A DNA stretch of 64,000 bases, from NCBI RefSeq assembly GCF_012034245.1, contig NZ_JAATEO010000002.1, positions 186,001-250,000 of the forward strand, given 5' to 3'. The notes under the pieces were generated by a model. It was given only the letters and a program-made list of their open reading frames with translations, was not told where the DNA came from and did not search any database. Shown here one piece after another: positions 1 to 7,826 of this stretch. The first letter of the stretch is position 1. Each line of letters opens with the position of its first letter. Source of the DNA: Micromonospora thermarum. GTDB taxonomy: Bacteria; Actinomycetota; Actinomycetes; Mycobacteriales; Micromonosporaceae. Both the position numbers and the translations under genes were made by a program.

Positions 1-2
1 GG

Positions 3-134
3 CTCGCCGAGGCCGACCTGCTGCTGCACGACGGCGACGCCGACGCGGCGTTGCTGGTCCTGATCGAGACGGCATCGGACGGCGGTGCGGAGTCAGCCGT
101 CGCGATGCTCCTGGGGGGAGGAAACCATGAGTAA
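3..134 (+). CDS. C-terminal end of an unidentified protein (5' truncated)
   Basis: An open frame enters from the left edge and ends at TAA 132-134, giving 43 residues. It is rich in Ala, Leu, Asp and Glu and finishes in a Gly-Gly-Gly-Asn-His-Glu tail. Its end overlaps the ATG of the next gene by 8 bases, and the GGGGGGAGG ribosome site of that gene lies inside it, so the two are probably translationally coupled. The visible part has no recognisable motif. It could be the tail of an enzyme or carrier protein of the same metabolite operon; no function can be assigned. Confidence 0.5.
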   Translation, partial: LAEADLLLHDGDADAALLVLIETASDGGAESAVAMLLGGGNHE

Positions 135-1743
135 GAGGGCACTGCGCGGCGTGCTCGCCGCCGACGAGCTGATCGGGGCGGGCAACGTGCTGGCCCGGGT
201 GCTGGCGCACGGCGCCGACCCGGACGGGCCGGGCCTCACGTTCGACACCACCGTGGACGGGCACCCCGCCGAGACACCACTGACGCTGGGGCAGCTCGAC
301 GAGCGGGTCGCCGCCCGCGCCGCGTGGCTGCACGAGCGGGGGATCGGGCCGCGCGACCCGGTGGCCGTCTGGGCCACCGCCGCCGCCGACATGGTGCTGA
401 GCTACCTCGCGCTGACCCGCCTCGGCGCGATCCCGGCGCTGATGAACGGCAAGCTGCGCCCGGAGATCGCCGCCGAGTACATCCGCCGGCTGCGCGGCGT
501 CGCGGTGCTCGCCGACGACGCGCACGCCGCGCTGCTCGCCGGGCACGACCTCGGCGTGCCGGTGCTCGGTACGCCCACCGAGGCCGGTACGGGCGACCCG
601 GCCGCCGCTCCCGCCCACTACCGGCACCACGCTGATGATCCGGTCGTCATCACCCACACCTCGGGTACCACCGGGGTGCCGAAGGCGGTGCTGCACTCGC
701 ACGCCAGCCTGTTCGCCGCGACGCGGCACCTGCTCTCCATGCCGCAGGCGCAGGGCACCAGCCGGATCCTCAACGCGCTGCCCGCCCCGCACACCGCCAC
801 CGTGCTCATGGTCAACCAGGCCCTCGGCAACCGGGCGGAGATGTTCCTCCTGTCCGACCAGGGCGGTGAGCGGGTGCTCGACGCGATCCAGCGGTGGCGC
901 CCGGACGGCGTGTTCGGCTTCTCCGTGACGTGGGCGGAGCTGGCCCGGTTCGACCTGTCCGCGTACGACCTGGAGTCGGTGCGGCTGTGGTTCAACACCG
1001 GCGACTCGTCGCACGAGCCGCACATCCGCCGCCTGGTGGCGGTCGGCTCCCGGGACGTGATGACCCGCGAGGGCGTCACCCGGGTGCCCGGGTCGGTGTT
1101 CATCGACGGCCTCGGGTCCAGCGAGATGGGGCACTCGATGTTCCACGTCACCCACACCCGCGACACGAACCGGTACGGCCGCTGCATCGGCCGCCCGTAC
1201 CACTTCACGAAGGTCGCGGTGCTGGACGCGAACGGCGACCCGGTGCCGACCGGCGAGGTGGGCTGGCTGGGCATCGACTCGCCGTCGCTGTTCCGGGGCT
1301 ACTGGAACGACTCGGTGACCACGTACCGGTTCCGGCAGCGCGGTTGGTACCTGACCGGCGACCTGGTGTACGCCGACGCCGACGGCCGCTACTACCACCT
1401 GGACCGGGCGGTCGACTCGGTCGACGCCGGCGACGGGAAGCGCTTCTACACCGCGCTGTCCGAGGAGCGGATCCTCGCCGCCTGCCCCGACGTCACCGAC
1501 TGCACCGTGGTCATCGTCTCCGGAGGCGGCCGGGTCGTCACCGACGTGCTGCTGGAACTGGCGGCCGGCGCGGACGAGACCGAGGACCGCACCGAGCGGG
1601 TACGGGGCGCGCTGGGCGCCGACGTCGGCGCGACCCTGCGCCGGGTGGTGCCGGTCCGTTCCGACGACATTCCGGTCACCGTCACCGGCAAGGTCCGCAA
1701 GGTCGTCCTGCGGGAGCGCTACCTCAGCGAGGCGACCTCGTGA
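127..1743 (+). CDS. AMP-forming acyl-CoA ligase (ANL superfamily)
   Basis: The 538-residue product activates a carboxylic acid as acyl-AMP and then transfers it to CoA or a carrier protein. The phosphate loop HTSGTTGVPK is near residue 180. The segment around YLTGDLVYAD near residue 425 corresponds to the A7 motif, and PVTVTGKVRK near the C terminus carries the A10 catalytic lysine. An in-frame GTG lies upstream at 85, but ATG 127 follows a strong GGGGGGAGG site and is preferred. The stop overlaps the GTG of the ketosynthase gene by 4 bases. Context suggests it supplies an acyl starter to the ketosynthase; the substrate cannot be read from sequence. Confidence 0.85.
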   Translation: MSKRALRGVLAADELIGAGNVLARVLAHGADPDGPGLTFDTTVDGHPAETPLTLGQLDERVAARAAWLHERGIGPRDPVAVWATAAADMVLSYLALTRLGAIPALMNGKLRPEIAAEYIRRLRGVAVLADDAHAALLAGHDLGVPVLGTPTEAGTGDPAAAPAHYRHHADDPVVITHTSGTTGVPKAVLHSHASLFAATRHLLSMPQAQGTSRILNALPAPHTATVLMVNQALGNRAEMFLLSDQGGERVLDAIQRWRPDGVFGFSVTWAELARFDLSAYDLESVRLWFNTGDSSHEPHIRRLVAVGSRDVMTREGVTRVPGSVFIDGLGSSEMGHSMFHVTHTRDTNRYGRCIGRPYHFTKVAVLDANGDPVPTGEVGWLGIDSPSLFRGYWNDSVTTYRFRQRGWYLTGDLVYADADGRYYHLDRAVDSVDAGDGKRFYTALSEERILAACPDVTDCTVVIVSGGGRVVTDVLLELAAGADETEDRTERVRGALGADVGATLRRVVPVRSDDIPVTVTGKVRKVVLRERYLSEATS

Positions 1744-2978
1744 CCGCGGTCATCACCGGGATGGGTCTGTTCACGCCGGTGGGACGCGGCGTCGAGGCCA
1801 CCTTCGACGCGCTGTGCACCGGCCGCTCCGGCCTGGTCCGCCCGCCCGAGGGGCATCCGGCGGAGGGTTCGCTGGAGGTCGCCGGGGTGCTGCCCGAGAT
1901 CGACCCGCGCACGGTGTCGTCCGGGCCGGACACGAAGGTGCTCGACCGGATCGTGGTGCTGGCCCTGCTCACCGCCGCGGACGCGCTCGCCGACGCCGGC
2001 ATCGAGGTGGGCCGGGACGTCGCTCCGGGACGGATGGCGGTGATCGTCGGCGGGGTCGGCGGGATGGCCACCCTGGAGGCCCAGGTGCTCGCCCGGGCCG
2101 CCCGGGGCCGCGCGGCGGTCAACCCGTACCTGCTGACCGGGATCCTGCCGAACATGCCGTCGGCGCGGATCGCCATCCGGTACGGCATCCGCGGCTACAG
2201 CTCCTCGGTCGGCACCGCCTGCGCCTCGGGCGCGCAGGCCGTGGCCGACGCGGTGCGGCTGATCCGGGCGGGCGAGGCCGACGTGGTGCTGTGCGGGGCC
2301 AGCGAGGCGCCGCTGTTCCCCACGTTCGCCGACACCTTCGGCAATGCCCGGGCGCTCGCCCGGGGCTGGGACGACCCGGCGGCGGCGAGCCGCCCGTTCG
2401 ACACCCGCCGCAACGGCTTCGTGCTCGCCGAGGGGGCGGCGCTGCTGGTGCTGGAGAGCGCGGAGCACGCCGCGGCGCGCGGCGTGAGCGGGTATGCCGA
2501 GGTCGCCGGCTACGGCGTGACGACCGACGCGTACCACCCGACCGCGCCACGGCCGGACGGCGCCGGCGCGGCGGAGTGCATGCGGCGGGCGCTCGCCGGC
2601 GGTGGGGTACCGGCGGCGCAGGTCGGCTACGTCAACGCGCACGGCACCGGCACGAAGCTGGGCGACGTCGCGGAGGCCACGGCGCTCGCCGAGGTCTTCG
2701 GCGAGCACGGCGTGCCGGTCAGCTCCACCAAGGCGCTCACCGGCCACCTGCTCGGCGCGTCCGGCGTGCTGGAGGCGGCGGCCACGGCGCTGGCGCTCGG
2801 GCGGGGCCTGCTACCGCCCACCTGGAACCTCGACGACCCGGACCCGGCCTGCCCGGCCGACCACATCCGCAAGGAGCCCCGGGCGACCGAGACCGGCTAC
2901 GCGCTCACCAACTCCTTCGGCTTCGGCGGCCAGAACGTGAGCCTCCTGCTCGCGCGGGCCGCCCGGCCGAGGCGGTGA
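1740..2978 (+). CDS. Stand-alone beta-ketoacyl synthase (FabF/KAS II-like)
   Basis: This 412-residue condensing enzyme has the full Cys-His-His triad: Cys161 in TACASG, His301 in NAHGTGT and His336 in TGHLLGASG. The glycine-rich NSFGFGGQN lies near the C terminus. It should catalyse a decarboxylative Claisen condensation on a carrier-bound acyl chain. GTG 1740 overlaps the stop of the ligase gene. The length is that of discrete type II synthases, with no acyltransferase or carrier domain attached. A chain-length-factor partner, ketoreductase or carrier protein is not visible, so partners must lie elsewhere. Because it is coupled to a ligase and to metabolite enzymes, a role in secondary metabolism is more likely than housekeeping fatty-acid synthesis. 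Confidence 0.85.
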   Translation: MTAVITGMGLFTPVGRGVEATFDALCTGRSGLVRPPEGHPAEGSLEVAGVLPEIDPRTVSSGPDTKVLDRIVVLALLTAADALADAGIEVGRDVAPGRMAVIVGGVGGMATLEAQVLARAARGRAAVNPYLLTGILPNMPSARIAIRYGIRGYSSSVGTACASGAQAVADAVRLIRAGEADVVLCGASEAPLFPTFADTFGNARALARGWDDPAAASRPFDTRRNGFVLAEGAALLVLESAEHAAARGVSGYAEVAGYGVTTDAYHPTAPRPDGAGAAECMRRALAGGGVPAAQVGYVNAHGTGTKLGDVAEATALAEVFGEHGVPVSSTKALTGHLLGASGVLEAAATALALGRGLLPPTWNLDDPDPACPADHIRKEPRATETGYALTNSFGFGGQNVSLLLARAARPRR

Positions 2979-3049
2979 CGGCACACGAATCCGCGGGCGG
3001 GTGACGCCCGCACGGCAGTCACGGGGGGAACTGTGCGAAGGGCTGGGAC

Positions 3050-4162
3050 ATGGACATCCGTGGTATAGACCACATCGAACTCTACGTGGGGGACGCCCGG
3101 CAGGCCGCCTTCTACTTCGGCCGGGCGGTGGGTTTCCACCTGTGCGGCCAGGGCGGCCCGGAGACCGGGCTGGTGGGGCAGCGGTCGCTGCTGCTGCGGC
3201 ACGCCGACGTCCGGATGGTGCTCACCTCGGGGCTGACCGCCGAGCACCCGGCCTCGCGGTACGTGCAGCGGCACGGCGACGGCATCGCCGTGGTGGCGCT
3301 GGAGGTCGACGACGCCGCCGGGGCGTACGCCGAGCTGGTGGCCCGGGGCGTGACCGGAGTCATGCCGCCGACCACCGTCACCGGCGCGGACGCCGAGGTC
3401 GTCGTCGCCGAGGTGGACGGCTTCGGCGACGTGGTGCACCGGCTGGTCGAGCGGCGCGGGGACCGGCGGGAGTTCCTGCCGGGCCTGGTCGAGATGCTGC
3501 CGCCGGAGGACGACGCCGGCGAGGAACTGCTCGCCGAGATCGACCACCTGGCGGTGTGCGTGCCGGCGGGGCAGCTCGCCGGGACGGTCCGGCAGTACCG
3601 GGAGGTGTTCGGCTTCGCGGAGATCTTCCACGAGTACATCGAGGTCGCCGGCCAGGCGATGAACTCGACGGTGGTGCAGAGCCCGTCGGAGCGGGTGACC
3701 CTGGTGCTGCTGGAGCCCGACACCACCCGGCGGGCCGGGCAGATCGACGCGTTCCTCGACCAGCACACCGGCGCCGGGGTGCAGCACCTCGGGCTGCGCA
3801 CCGACGACATCGTCGGCGCGGTGGAGACGCTGCGCCGGCGCGGGGTGCGCTTCGCCGGCACCCCGGGCAGCTACTACGACCACCTGGAGGCCCGCGTCGG
3901 CCGGGTCGACGCGCCGCTGGAGCGGCTGCGTGAGCTGGGGGTGCTGGTAGACCGCGACCACGGCGGCCAGCTGCTGCAGATCTTCACCGAGTCCATGCAC
4001 GTGCGCCGCACGCTCTTCCTCGAGCTGATCGAGCGGCGCGGGGCGCGGACGTTCGGCAGCGGCAACATCAAGGCGCTCTACGAGGCCAAGGAACGGGAGC
4101 TGGCCGCGGCGGGGGCGACACCCGCCGTCGCGGCCGCCACAGCCCAGGGGGTGACGGCTTGA
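3050..4162 (+). CDS. hmaS: 4-hydroxymandelate synthase
   Basis: This is a 370-residue Fe(II) dioxygenase of the HPPD/HmaS family with two vicinal-oxygen-chelate halves. The iron ligands are visible as His166 (EIDHLAV), His246 (GVQHLGL) and Glu325 (FLELIE). HmaS converts 4-hydroxyphenylpyruvate to 4-hydroxymandelate. Assignment to HmaS rather than HPPD rests on Ile340 in the C-terminal GNIKALYEA segment, where HPPD has Phe, and on AMNSTVVQS and VTLVLLEP, which match characterised HmaS proteins. This product is the first intermediate of 4-hydroxyphenylglycine synthesis. The later enzymes Hmo (17808-18932) and HpgT (18936-20249) are in the same window. A start at 3050 fits the family N terminus. 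Confidence 0.88.
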   Translation: MDIRGIDHIELYVGDARQAAFYFGRAVGFHLCGQGGPETGLVGQRSLLLRHADVRMVLTSGLTAEHPASRYVQRHGDGIAVVALEVDDAAGAYAELVARGVTGVMPPTTVTGADAEVVVAEVDGFGDVVHRLVERRGDRREFLPGLVEMLPPEDDAGEELLAEIDHLAVCVPAGQLAGTVRQYREVFGFAEIFHEYIEVAGQAMNSTVVQSPSERVTLVLLEPDTTRRAGQIDAFLDQHTGAGVQHLGLRTDDIVGAVETLRRRGVRFAGTPGSYYDHLEARVGRVDAPLERLRELGVLVDRDHGGQLLQIFTESMHVRRTLFLELIERRGARTFGSGNIKALYEAKERELAAAGATPAVAAATAQGVTA

Positions 4163-5088
4163 CCACGACGGAGTTCGACCCGACGCTGACCGCCGAGGAG
4201 GAGGCGCTGCTCCCGTCCGACGAGGACGTGGCGTTCTACGCCGAGCACGGCTGGTACCTGTCGAAGAAGCTGCTCACCGACGACGAGGTGGACGCCCTCG
4301 CGGCGGCCACCGACCGGTACTACGCCGGGGAGCGGGACCGCCGCCTGCCGGTCCGCCCGCCGAAGCTCGCCTACTGGGACCCGTCGAAGGGGCCGGTGCA
4401 GCGGCACAACGACTACGTCCACCACGAGCACGACGGCCTCGGGGCGATCCTGCGCAAGCCGCTGATCGGGGCGGTCGCCGCCCGGCTGGCGCAGGCCGAG
4501 GAGATCCGGGTTTTCCAGTCCACCCTGATCTACAAGCCGCCCATCGACGGCGAGCCGTCGAACATCGTGCCCTGGCACTTCGACAAGCACTACTGGGCGT
4601 CCTCGTCGTCGGAGAGGATGCTCACCGCGTTCATCCCCTTCCACGACTGCGGTGAGGAGATGGGCACGATCACGATGGTCGACGGCTCGCACCGCTGGCG
4701 GGAGATCGGCGCCGACGACACGGTGGTGCGGCACTTCGCCGAGCGCGACCGCGACCAGTTGGAGGACATGCTGGCGCGCAACGCCACCCACAACGGCGCC
4801 GAGATCCGCAAGATCCCGATGGTGATCCCCAAGGGACACATGAGCTTCCACCACTGCCGCACGTACCACGGCAGCGGCGCCAACGTCAGCGGACGGCCCC
4901 GGCAGGCCATCTCGCTGCACCTGCAGGACGGCGACAACGCCTGGCGGGCGTACCCGCTCTCCGACGGCACCCTCGCCGCGTACAACCACGACGTGCTGGT
5001 CCGCCGCACCCACGACGGGTGGCCGGACTACGCGGACCCCGAATACTGCCCGGTCATCTGGCGCCACCGCGCCCAGCAGGGAGGCTGA
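4159..5088 (+). CDS. Phytanoyl-CoA dioxygenase (PhyH) family protein
   Basis: The 309-residue product is a predicted Fe(II)/2-oxoglutarate-dependent oxygenase. The facial triad is visible as His140 and Asp142 in WHFDKHYW and His237 in TYHGSGAN, with Arg residues near 246-248 suited to bind 2-oxoglutarate. The best start is TTG 4159, which overlaps the hmaS stop by 4 bases and follows a run of G's; no ATG or GTG start exists nearby in this frame. PhyH enzymes in metabolite clusters hydroxylate or rearrange carrier-bound or free acids. Its position between hmaS and the DUF3050 gene suggests it acts on a hydroxyphenyl or acyl intermediate; this is inference. Confidence 0.82.
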   Translation: MTTTEFDPTLTAEEEALLPSDEDVAFYAEHGWYLSKKLLTDDEVDALAAATDRYYAGERDRRLPVRPPKLAYWDPSKGPVQRHNDYVHHEHDGLGAILRKPLIGAVAARLAQAEEIRVFQSTLIYKPPIDGEPSNIVPWHFDKHYWASSSSERMLTAFIPFHDCGEEMGTITMVDGSHRWREIGADDTVVRHFAERDRDQLEDMLARNATHNGAEIRKIPMVIPKGHMSFHHCRTYHGSGANVSGRPRQAISLHLQDGDNAWRAYPLSDGTLAAYNHDVLVRRTHDGWPDYADPEYCPVIWRHRAQQGG

Positions 5089-5091
5089 GTC

Positions 5092-5883
5092 ATGTCACGG
5101 TACGACTGGGGGAAGACGCACCCGGGCATCGAGCGCCTGGAGAAGGCGGTGACCGCCCGCCGGGACGTGGTGGTGCGGCACCCGCTCTACGCCAACCTCG
5201 ACACCCACGAGGCCCTCGTCACCTTCATGGAGCACCACGTCTTCGCCGTGTGGGACTTCATGTCCCTGCTCACGTCCCTGCAGCGGCAGCTCACCTGCGT
5301 GACGGTGCCGTGGATCCCGACCGGCCCCACCGGCAGCCGCCGGCTCATCAACGACATCGTCATGGTGGAGGAGAGCGACGAGCTGGGCGACGGCTATATC
5401 AGCCACTTCGAGCTGTACGTGCAGGGCATGAGGGAGGCCGGCGCCGACACCGGGCCGGTGGAGCGCCTGATCGACCTGCTGCGCGCCGGCCGCCCGGTCG
5501 CCGAGTCGCTGGCCGAGGCGGGCGTGCCCGAGGCGTCGGCGGCGTTCGCCGGCACCACCTGGCGGATCATCGAGACCACCCCGGTGCACTGCCAGGCCGC
5601 CGCGTTCGCGTTCGGGCGGGAGGACCTGATCCCCGAGATGTTCACCCAGGTCGTCGCCGTCAACGAGCGGACGCACCGGCTGCACAAGTTCGTCGACTAC
5701 CTGGAGCGGCACATCGAGGTCGACGGCGAGCAGCACACCCCGATGGCGATGCAGATGCTCGCCGACCTGTGCGGGGACGACGACGCGAAGTGGCAGGAGT
5801 GCGCCGACACGGTCAACACGGCGCTCGCCGCCCGGGCCCGGCTGTGGGACGACATCCTGGCGGCCATCAAGGGGCGCGGGTGA
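5092..5883 (+). CDS. DUF3050 protein, haem-oxygenase-like diiron fold (predicted)
   Basis: The 263-residue helical protein has the N-terminal pattern [11 protein letters not shown] (residues about 44-54) and a central [10 protein letters not shown] segment. Near the C terminus lies [13 protein letters not shown], which provides Glu, His, Asp and His residues spaced as in haem-oxygenase-like diiron oxidases (HDOs). DUF3050 is recognised by these motifs. Characterised HDO relatives such as UndA, BesC and SznF cleave C-C bonds or oxygenate amines with O2. It starts 3 bases after the PhyH stop, and its own stop overlaps the E1 alpha start, so it is firmly inside the operon. Its substrate is unknown, and whether it binds two irons is a prediction. 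Confidence 0.75.
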   Translation: MSRYDWGKTHPGIERLEKAVTARRDVVVRHPLYANLDTHEALVTFMEHHVFAVWDFMSLLTSLQRQLTCVTVPWIPTGPTGSRRLINDIVMVEESDELGDGYISHFELYVQGMREAGADTGPVERLIDLLRAGRPVAESLAEAGVPEASAAFAGTTWRIIETTPVHCQAAAFAFGREDLIPEMFTQVVAVNERTHRLHKFVDYLERHIEVDGEQHTPMAMQMLADLCGDDDAKWQECADTVNTALAARARLWDDILAAIKGRG

Positions 5884-6851
5884 CCGAGGCCGACCCGGTC
5901 CGGCTCTACCGGACCGTACGGCTCATCCGCCGGTTCGAGGAGCGGGCGATCGACCTCGTCCGCTCCGGCCACGTCGTCGGGGGCATCCACCCCTACCTGG
6001 GCCAGGAGGGCGTCGCCGCCGGGGTGTGCGCGGCGCTGCGCCCCGGCGACGTGGTGGCCGGCACCCACCGCGGGCACGGGCACGTGCTCGCCAAGGGCGC
6101 CGACCCGGCCCGGACGATGGCGGAGCTGTGCGGCCGCGTGACCGGCCTGAACCGGGGCCGGGGCGGGTCGATGCACGCCGCCGACTTCGCCGTCGGCGTG
6201 CTCGGCGCGAACGCCATCGTCGGTGCCGGCGGCGCGATCGTCACCGGGGCGGTCTGGGCGCGTCGCCGCCGTGGGGAGGACCTCGTCGGGGTCAGCTTCC
6301 TCGGCGACGGCGCGGTCAACGAGGGGATGCTGCTGGAGGCGTTCAACCTGGCCGCGCTGTGGCGGGTGCCGGTGCTGTTCGTCTGCGAGAACAACGGCTA
6401 CGCCACCACGATGCCGGTGGCCGGCGCGGTGGCCGGCAGCATCACCGGCCGGGCCGAGGCGTTCGGGATCCCGGCGTCCGTGGTGGACGGTCAGGATCCG
6501 GAGGCCGTCCGGGCCGCCACCGCGGCCGCCGTCGGCCGCATGCGCGCCGGGGGTGGCCCCGAGTTCATCGAGGCCCGTACCTACCGCTTCGACGCCCACC
6601 ACACCTTCGAGCACGCGGTACGCCTCGACTACCGGCCGCCGGAGGAGGTGGCGCGGGGCCGGTCCCGGGACCCGGTGGAGATCGCCGGCTCCCGGCTGGC
6701 CCCCGACCGGCGTGCGGAGGTCGACGCGTCGGTGGAGGCGGAGCTGGACGCCGTGGTGGCCTTCGCGCTGGCCGGACCCGAGCCCGACCCGGCCGGCGCG
6801 CTGGAGCACCTGTACGCCAGCGGGCTCACCGCCCGCGCCGGAGGTGGGTAG
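5880..6851 (+). CDS. Thiamine-diphosphate-dependent 2-oxoacid dehydrogenase E1, alpha subunit
   Basis: This 323-residue protein carries the thiamine diphosphate/Mg motif starting GDGAVNEG and ending in ENNGYA near residues 140-180, and [10 protein letters not shown] near the N terminus. GTG 5880 overlaps the preceding stop by 4 bases. It pairs with the beta subunit that begins at the next base. Typical E1 decarboxylates a 2-oxoacid and passes the acyl group to a lipoylated E2, but no E2 or E3 gene lies nearby. In this setting it could decarboxylate an aryl-glyoxylate such as 4-hydroxyphenylglyoxylate, or perform an acyloin-type condensation. Acetoin dehydrogenase E1 is another close family. 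Confidence 0.85.
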   Translation: MTEADPVRLYRTVRLIRRFEERAIDLVRSGHVVGGIHPYLGQEGVAAGVCAALRPGDVVAGTHRGHGHVLAKGADPARTMAELCGRVTGLNRGRGGSMHAADFAVGVLGANAIVGAGGAIVTGAVWARRRRGEDLVGVSFLGDGAVNEGMLLEAFNLAALWRVPVLFVCENNGYATTMPVAGAVAGSITGRAEAFGIPASVVDGQDPEAVRAATAAAVGRMRAGGGPEFIEARTYRFDAHHTFEHAVRLDYRPPEEVARGRSRDPVEIAGSRLAPDRRAEVDASVEAELDAVVAFALAGPEPDPAGALEHLYASGLTARAGGG

Positions 6852-7823
6852 ATGCCGAGGCTGTCGTACCGCAAGGCGCTCAACCGGGCGCTCGCCGACG
6901 AACTGGCCCGCGACGAGGAGGTCTTCCTGCTCGGGGAGGACATCCGGGTCGCCGCGTCGAACGTCACCGCCGGGCTGCTGAAGCGCTTCGGTCCCGAGCG
7001 GGTCCGCGACACCCCGCTGTCGGAGCAGGCGTTCACCAGCTTCGCCACGGGCGCGGCCCTCGCCGGGGCGCGACCGGTGGTGGAGTTCCAGATCCCGTCG
7101 CTGCTGTTCCTGGTCTTCGAGCAGATCGTCAACCACGCGCACAAGTTCCCGCTGATGACCGGCGGGCAGTGCGCGGTGCCGGTCACGTACCTGGTGCCCG
7201 GCTCCGGGTCGCGTACGGGGTGGGCGGGGCAGCACTCCGACCACCCGTACAGCCTGTTCGCCCACGTCGGGGTGACCACCGTGGTGCCGGCCACCCCGGC
7301 GGACGCGTACGGGCTGCTGGTGTCGGCGATCCGCTGCGACGACCCGGTGGTGGTGTTCGCCCCGGCCGGCGCGATGGAGGTGCGCTCGGACGTGGACGTG
7401 GCTTCGTTGCGGCCGGTGCCGCTCGGCCGGGGCCGCGTGCACCGGCGCGGCGACGACGTCACCGTGGTCGCTGTCGGACACCTCGTCCACGACGCCCTCG
7501 CGGTCGCCGACGACCTGGCCGACCAGGTGTCGGTGGAGGTGTTCGACCCGCGCACGCTGTACCCGTTCGACTGGGACGGCCTGCTCACGTCGGTGTCCCG
7601 CACCGGGCGGCTGGTGGTCGTCGACGACTCCAACCGGTCCTGCGGCATCGGCGCGGAGGTGATCGCCAGCGTGGTCGAGCGGGTGCGGCTGCACGCCCCG
7701 CCGCGCCGGGTGACCCGCCCGGACGGCGCGGTGCTGCCCTTCGCCCCGGCGCTGGACCGGGCCGTGCAGCCGGGCCGCGAGCAGCTGCGATCCGCCATCC
7801 AACACCTCATGAAGGACGGGTGA
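6852..7823 (+). CDS. Thiamine-diphosphate-dependent 2-oxoacid dehydrogenase E1, beta subunit
   Basis: The 323-residue product has the transketolase-like pyrimidine-binding domain at residues about 4-180, with LGEDI near residue 26 and the DTPLSEQAF segment near 55. A transketolase C-terminal domain with EVFDPRTLYPFD near 230 follows. ATG 6852 directly abuts the alpha-subunit stop behind a GGAGGTGG site inside the alpha gene. Together the two subunits should form an alpha2beta2 E1. As with alpha, the missing E2 and E3 suggest a free-standing carboligase or decarboxylase, or recruitment of the housekeeping E2. Confidence 0.85.
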   Translation: MPRLSYRKALNRALADELARDEEVFLLGEDIRVAASNVTAGLLKRFGPERVRDTPLSEQAFTSFATGAALAGARPVVEFQIPSLLFLVFEQIVNHAHKFPLMTGGQCAVPVTYLVPGSGSRTGWAGQHSDHPYSLFAHVGVTTVVPATPADAYGLLVSAIRCDDPVVVFAPAGAMEVRSDVDVASLRPVPLGRGRVHRRGDDVTVVAVGHLVHDALAVADDLADQVSVEVFDPRTLYPFDWDGLLTSVSRTGRLVVVDDSNRSCGIGAEVIASVVERVRLHAPPRRVTRPDGAVLPFAPALDRAVQPGREQLRSAIQHLMKDG

Positions 7824-7826
7824 CAG

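Noticed and set aside
894..1739. N-terminal extension of the ketosynthase frame
   Set aside because: The extra residues are an out-of-frame reading of the ligase gene; the family start is at GTG 1740.
3050..4162. Homogentisate-forming HPPD of tyrosine catabolism
   Set aside because: Ile340 and the AMNSTVVQS and VTLVLLEP segments agree with HmaS, and the Hmo and HpgT genes are in the same region; no tyrosine catabolic genes are nearby.
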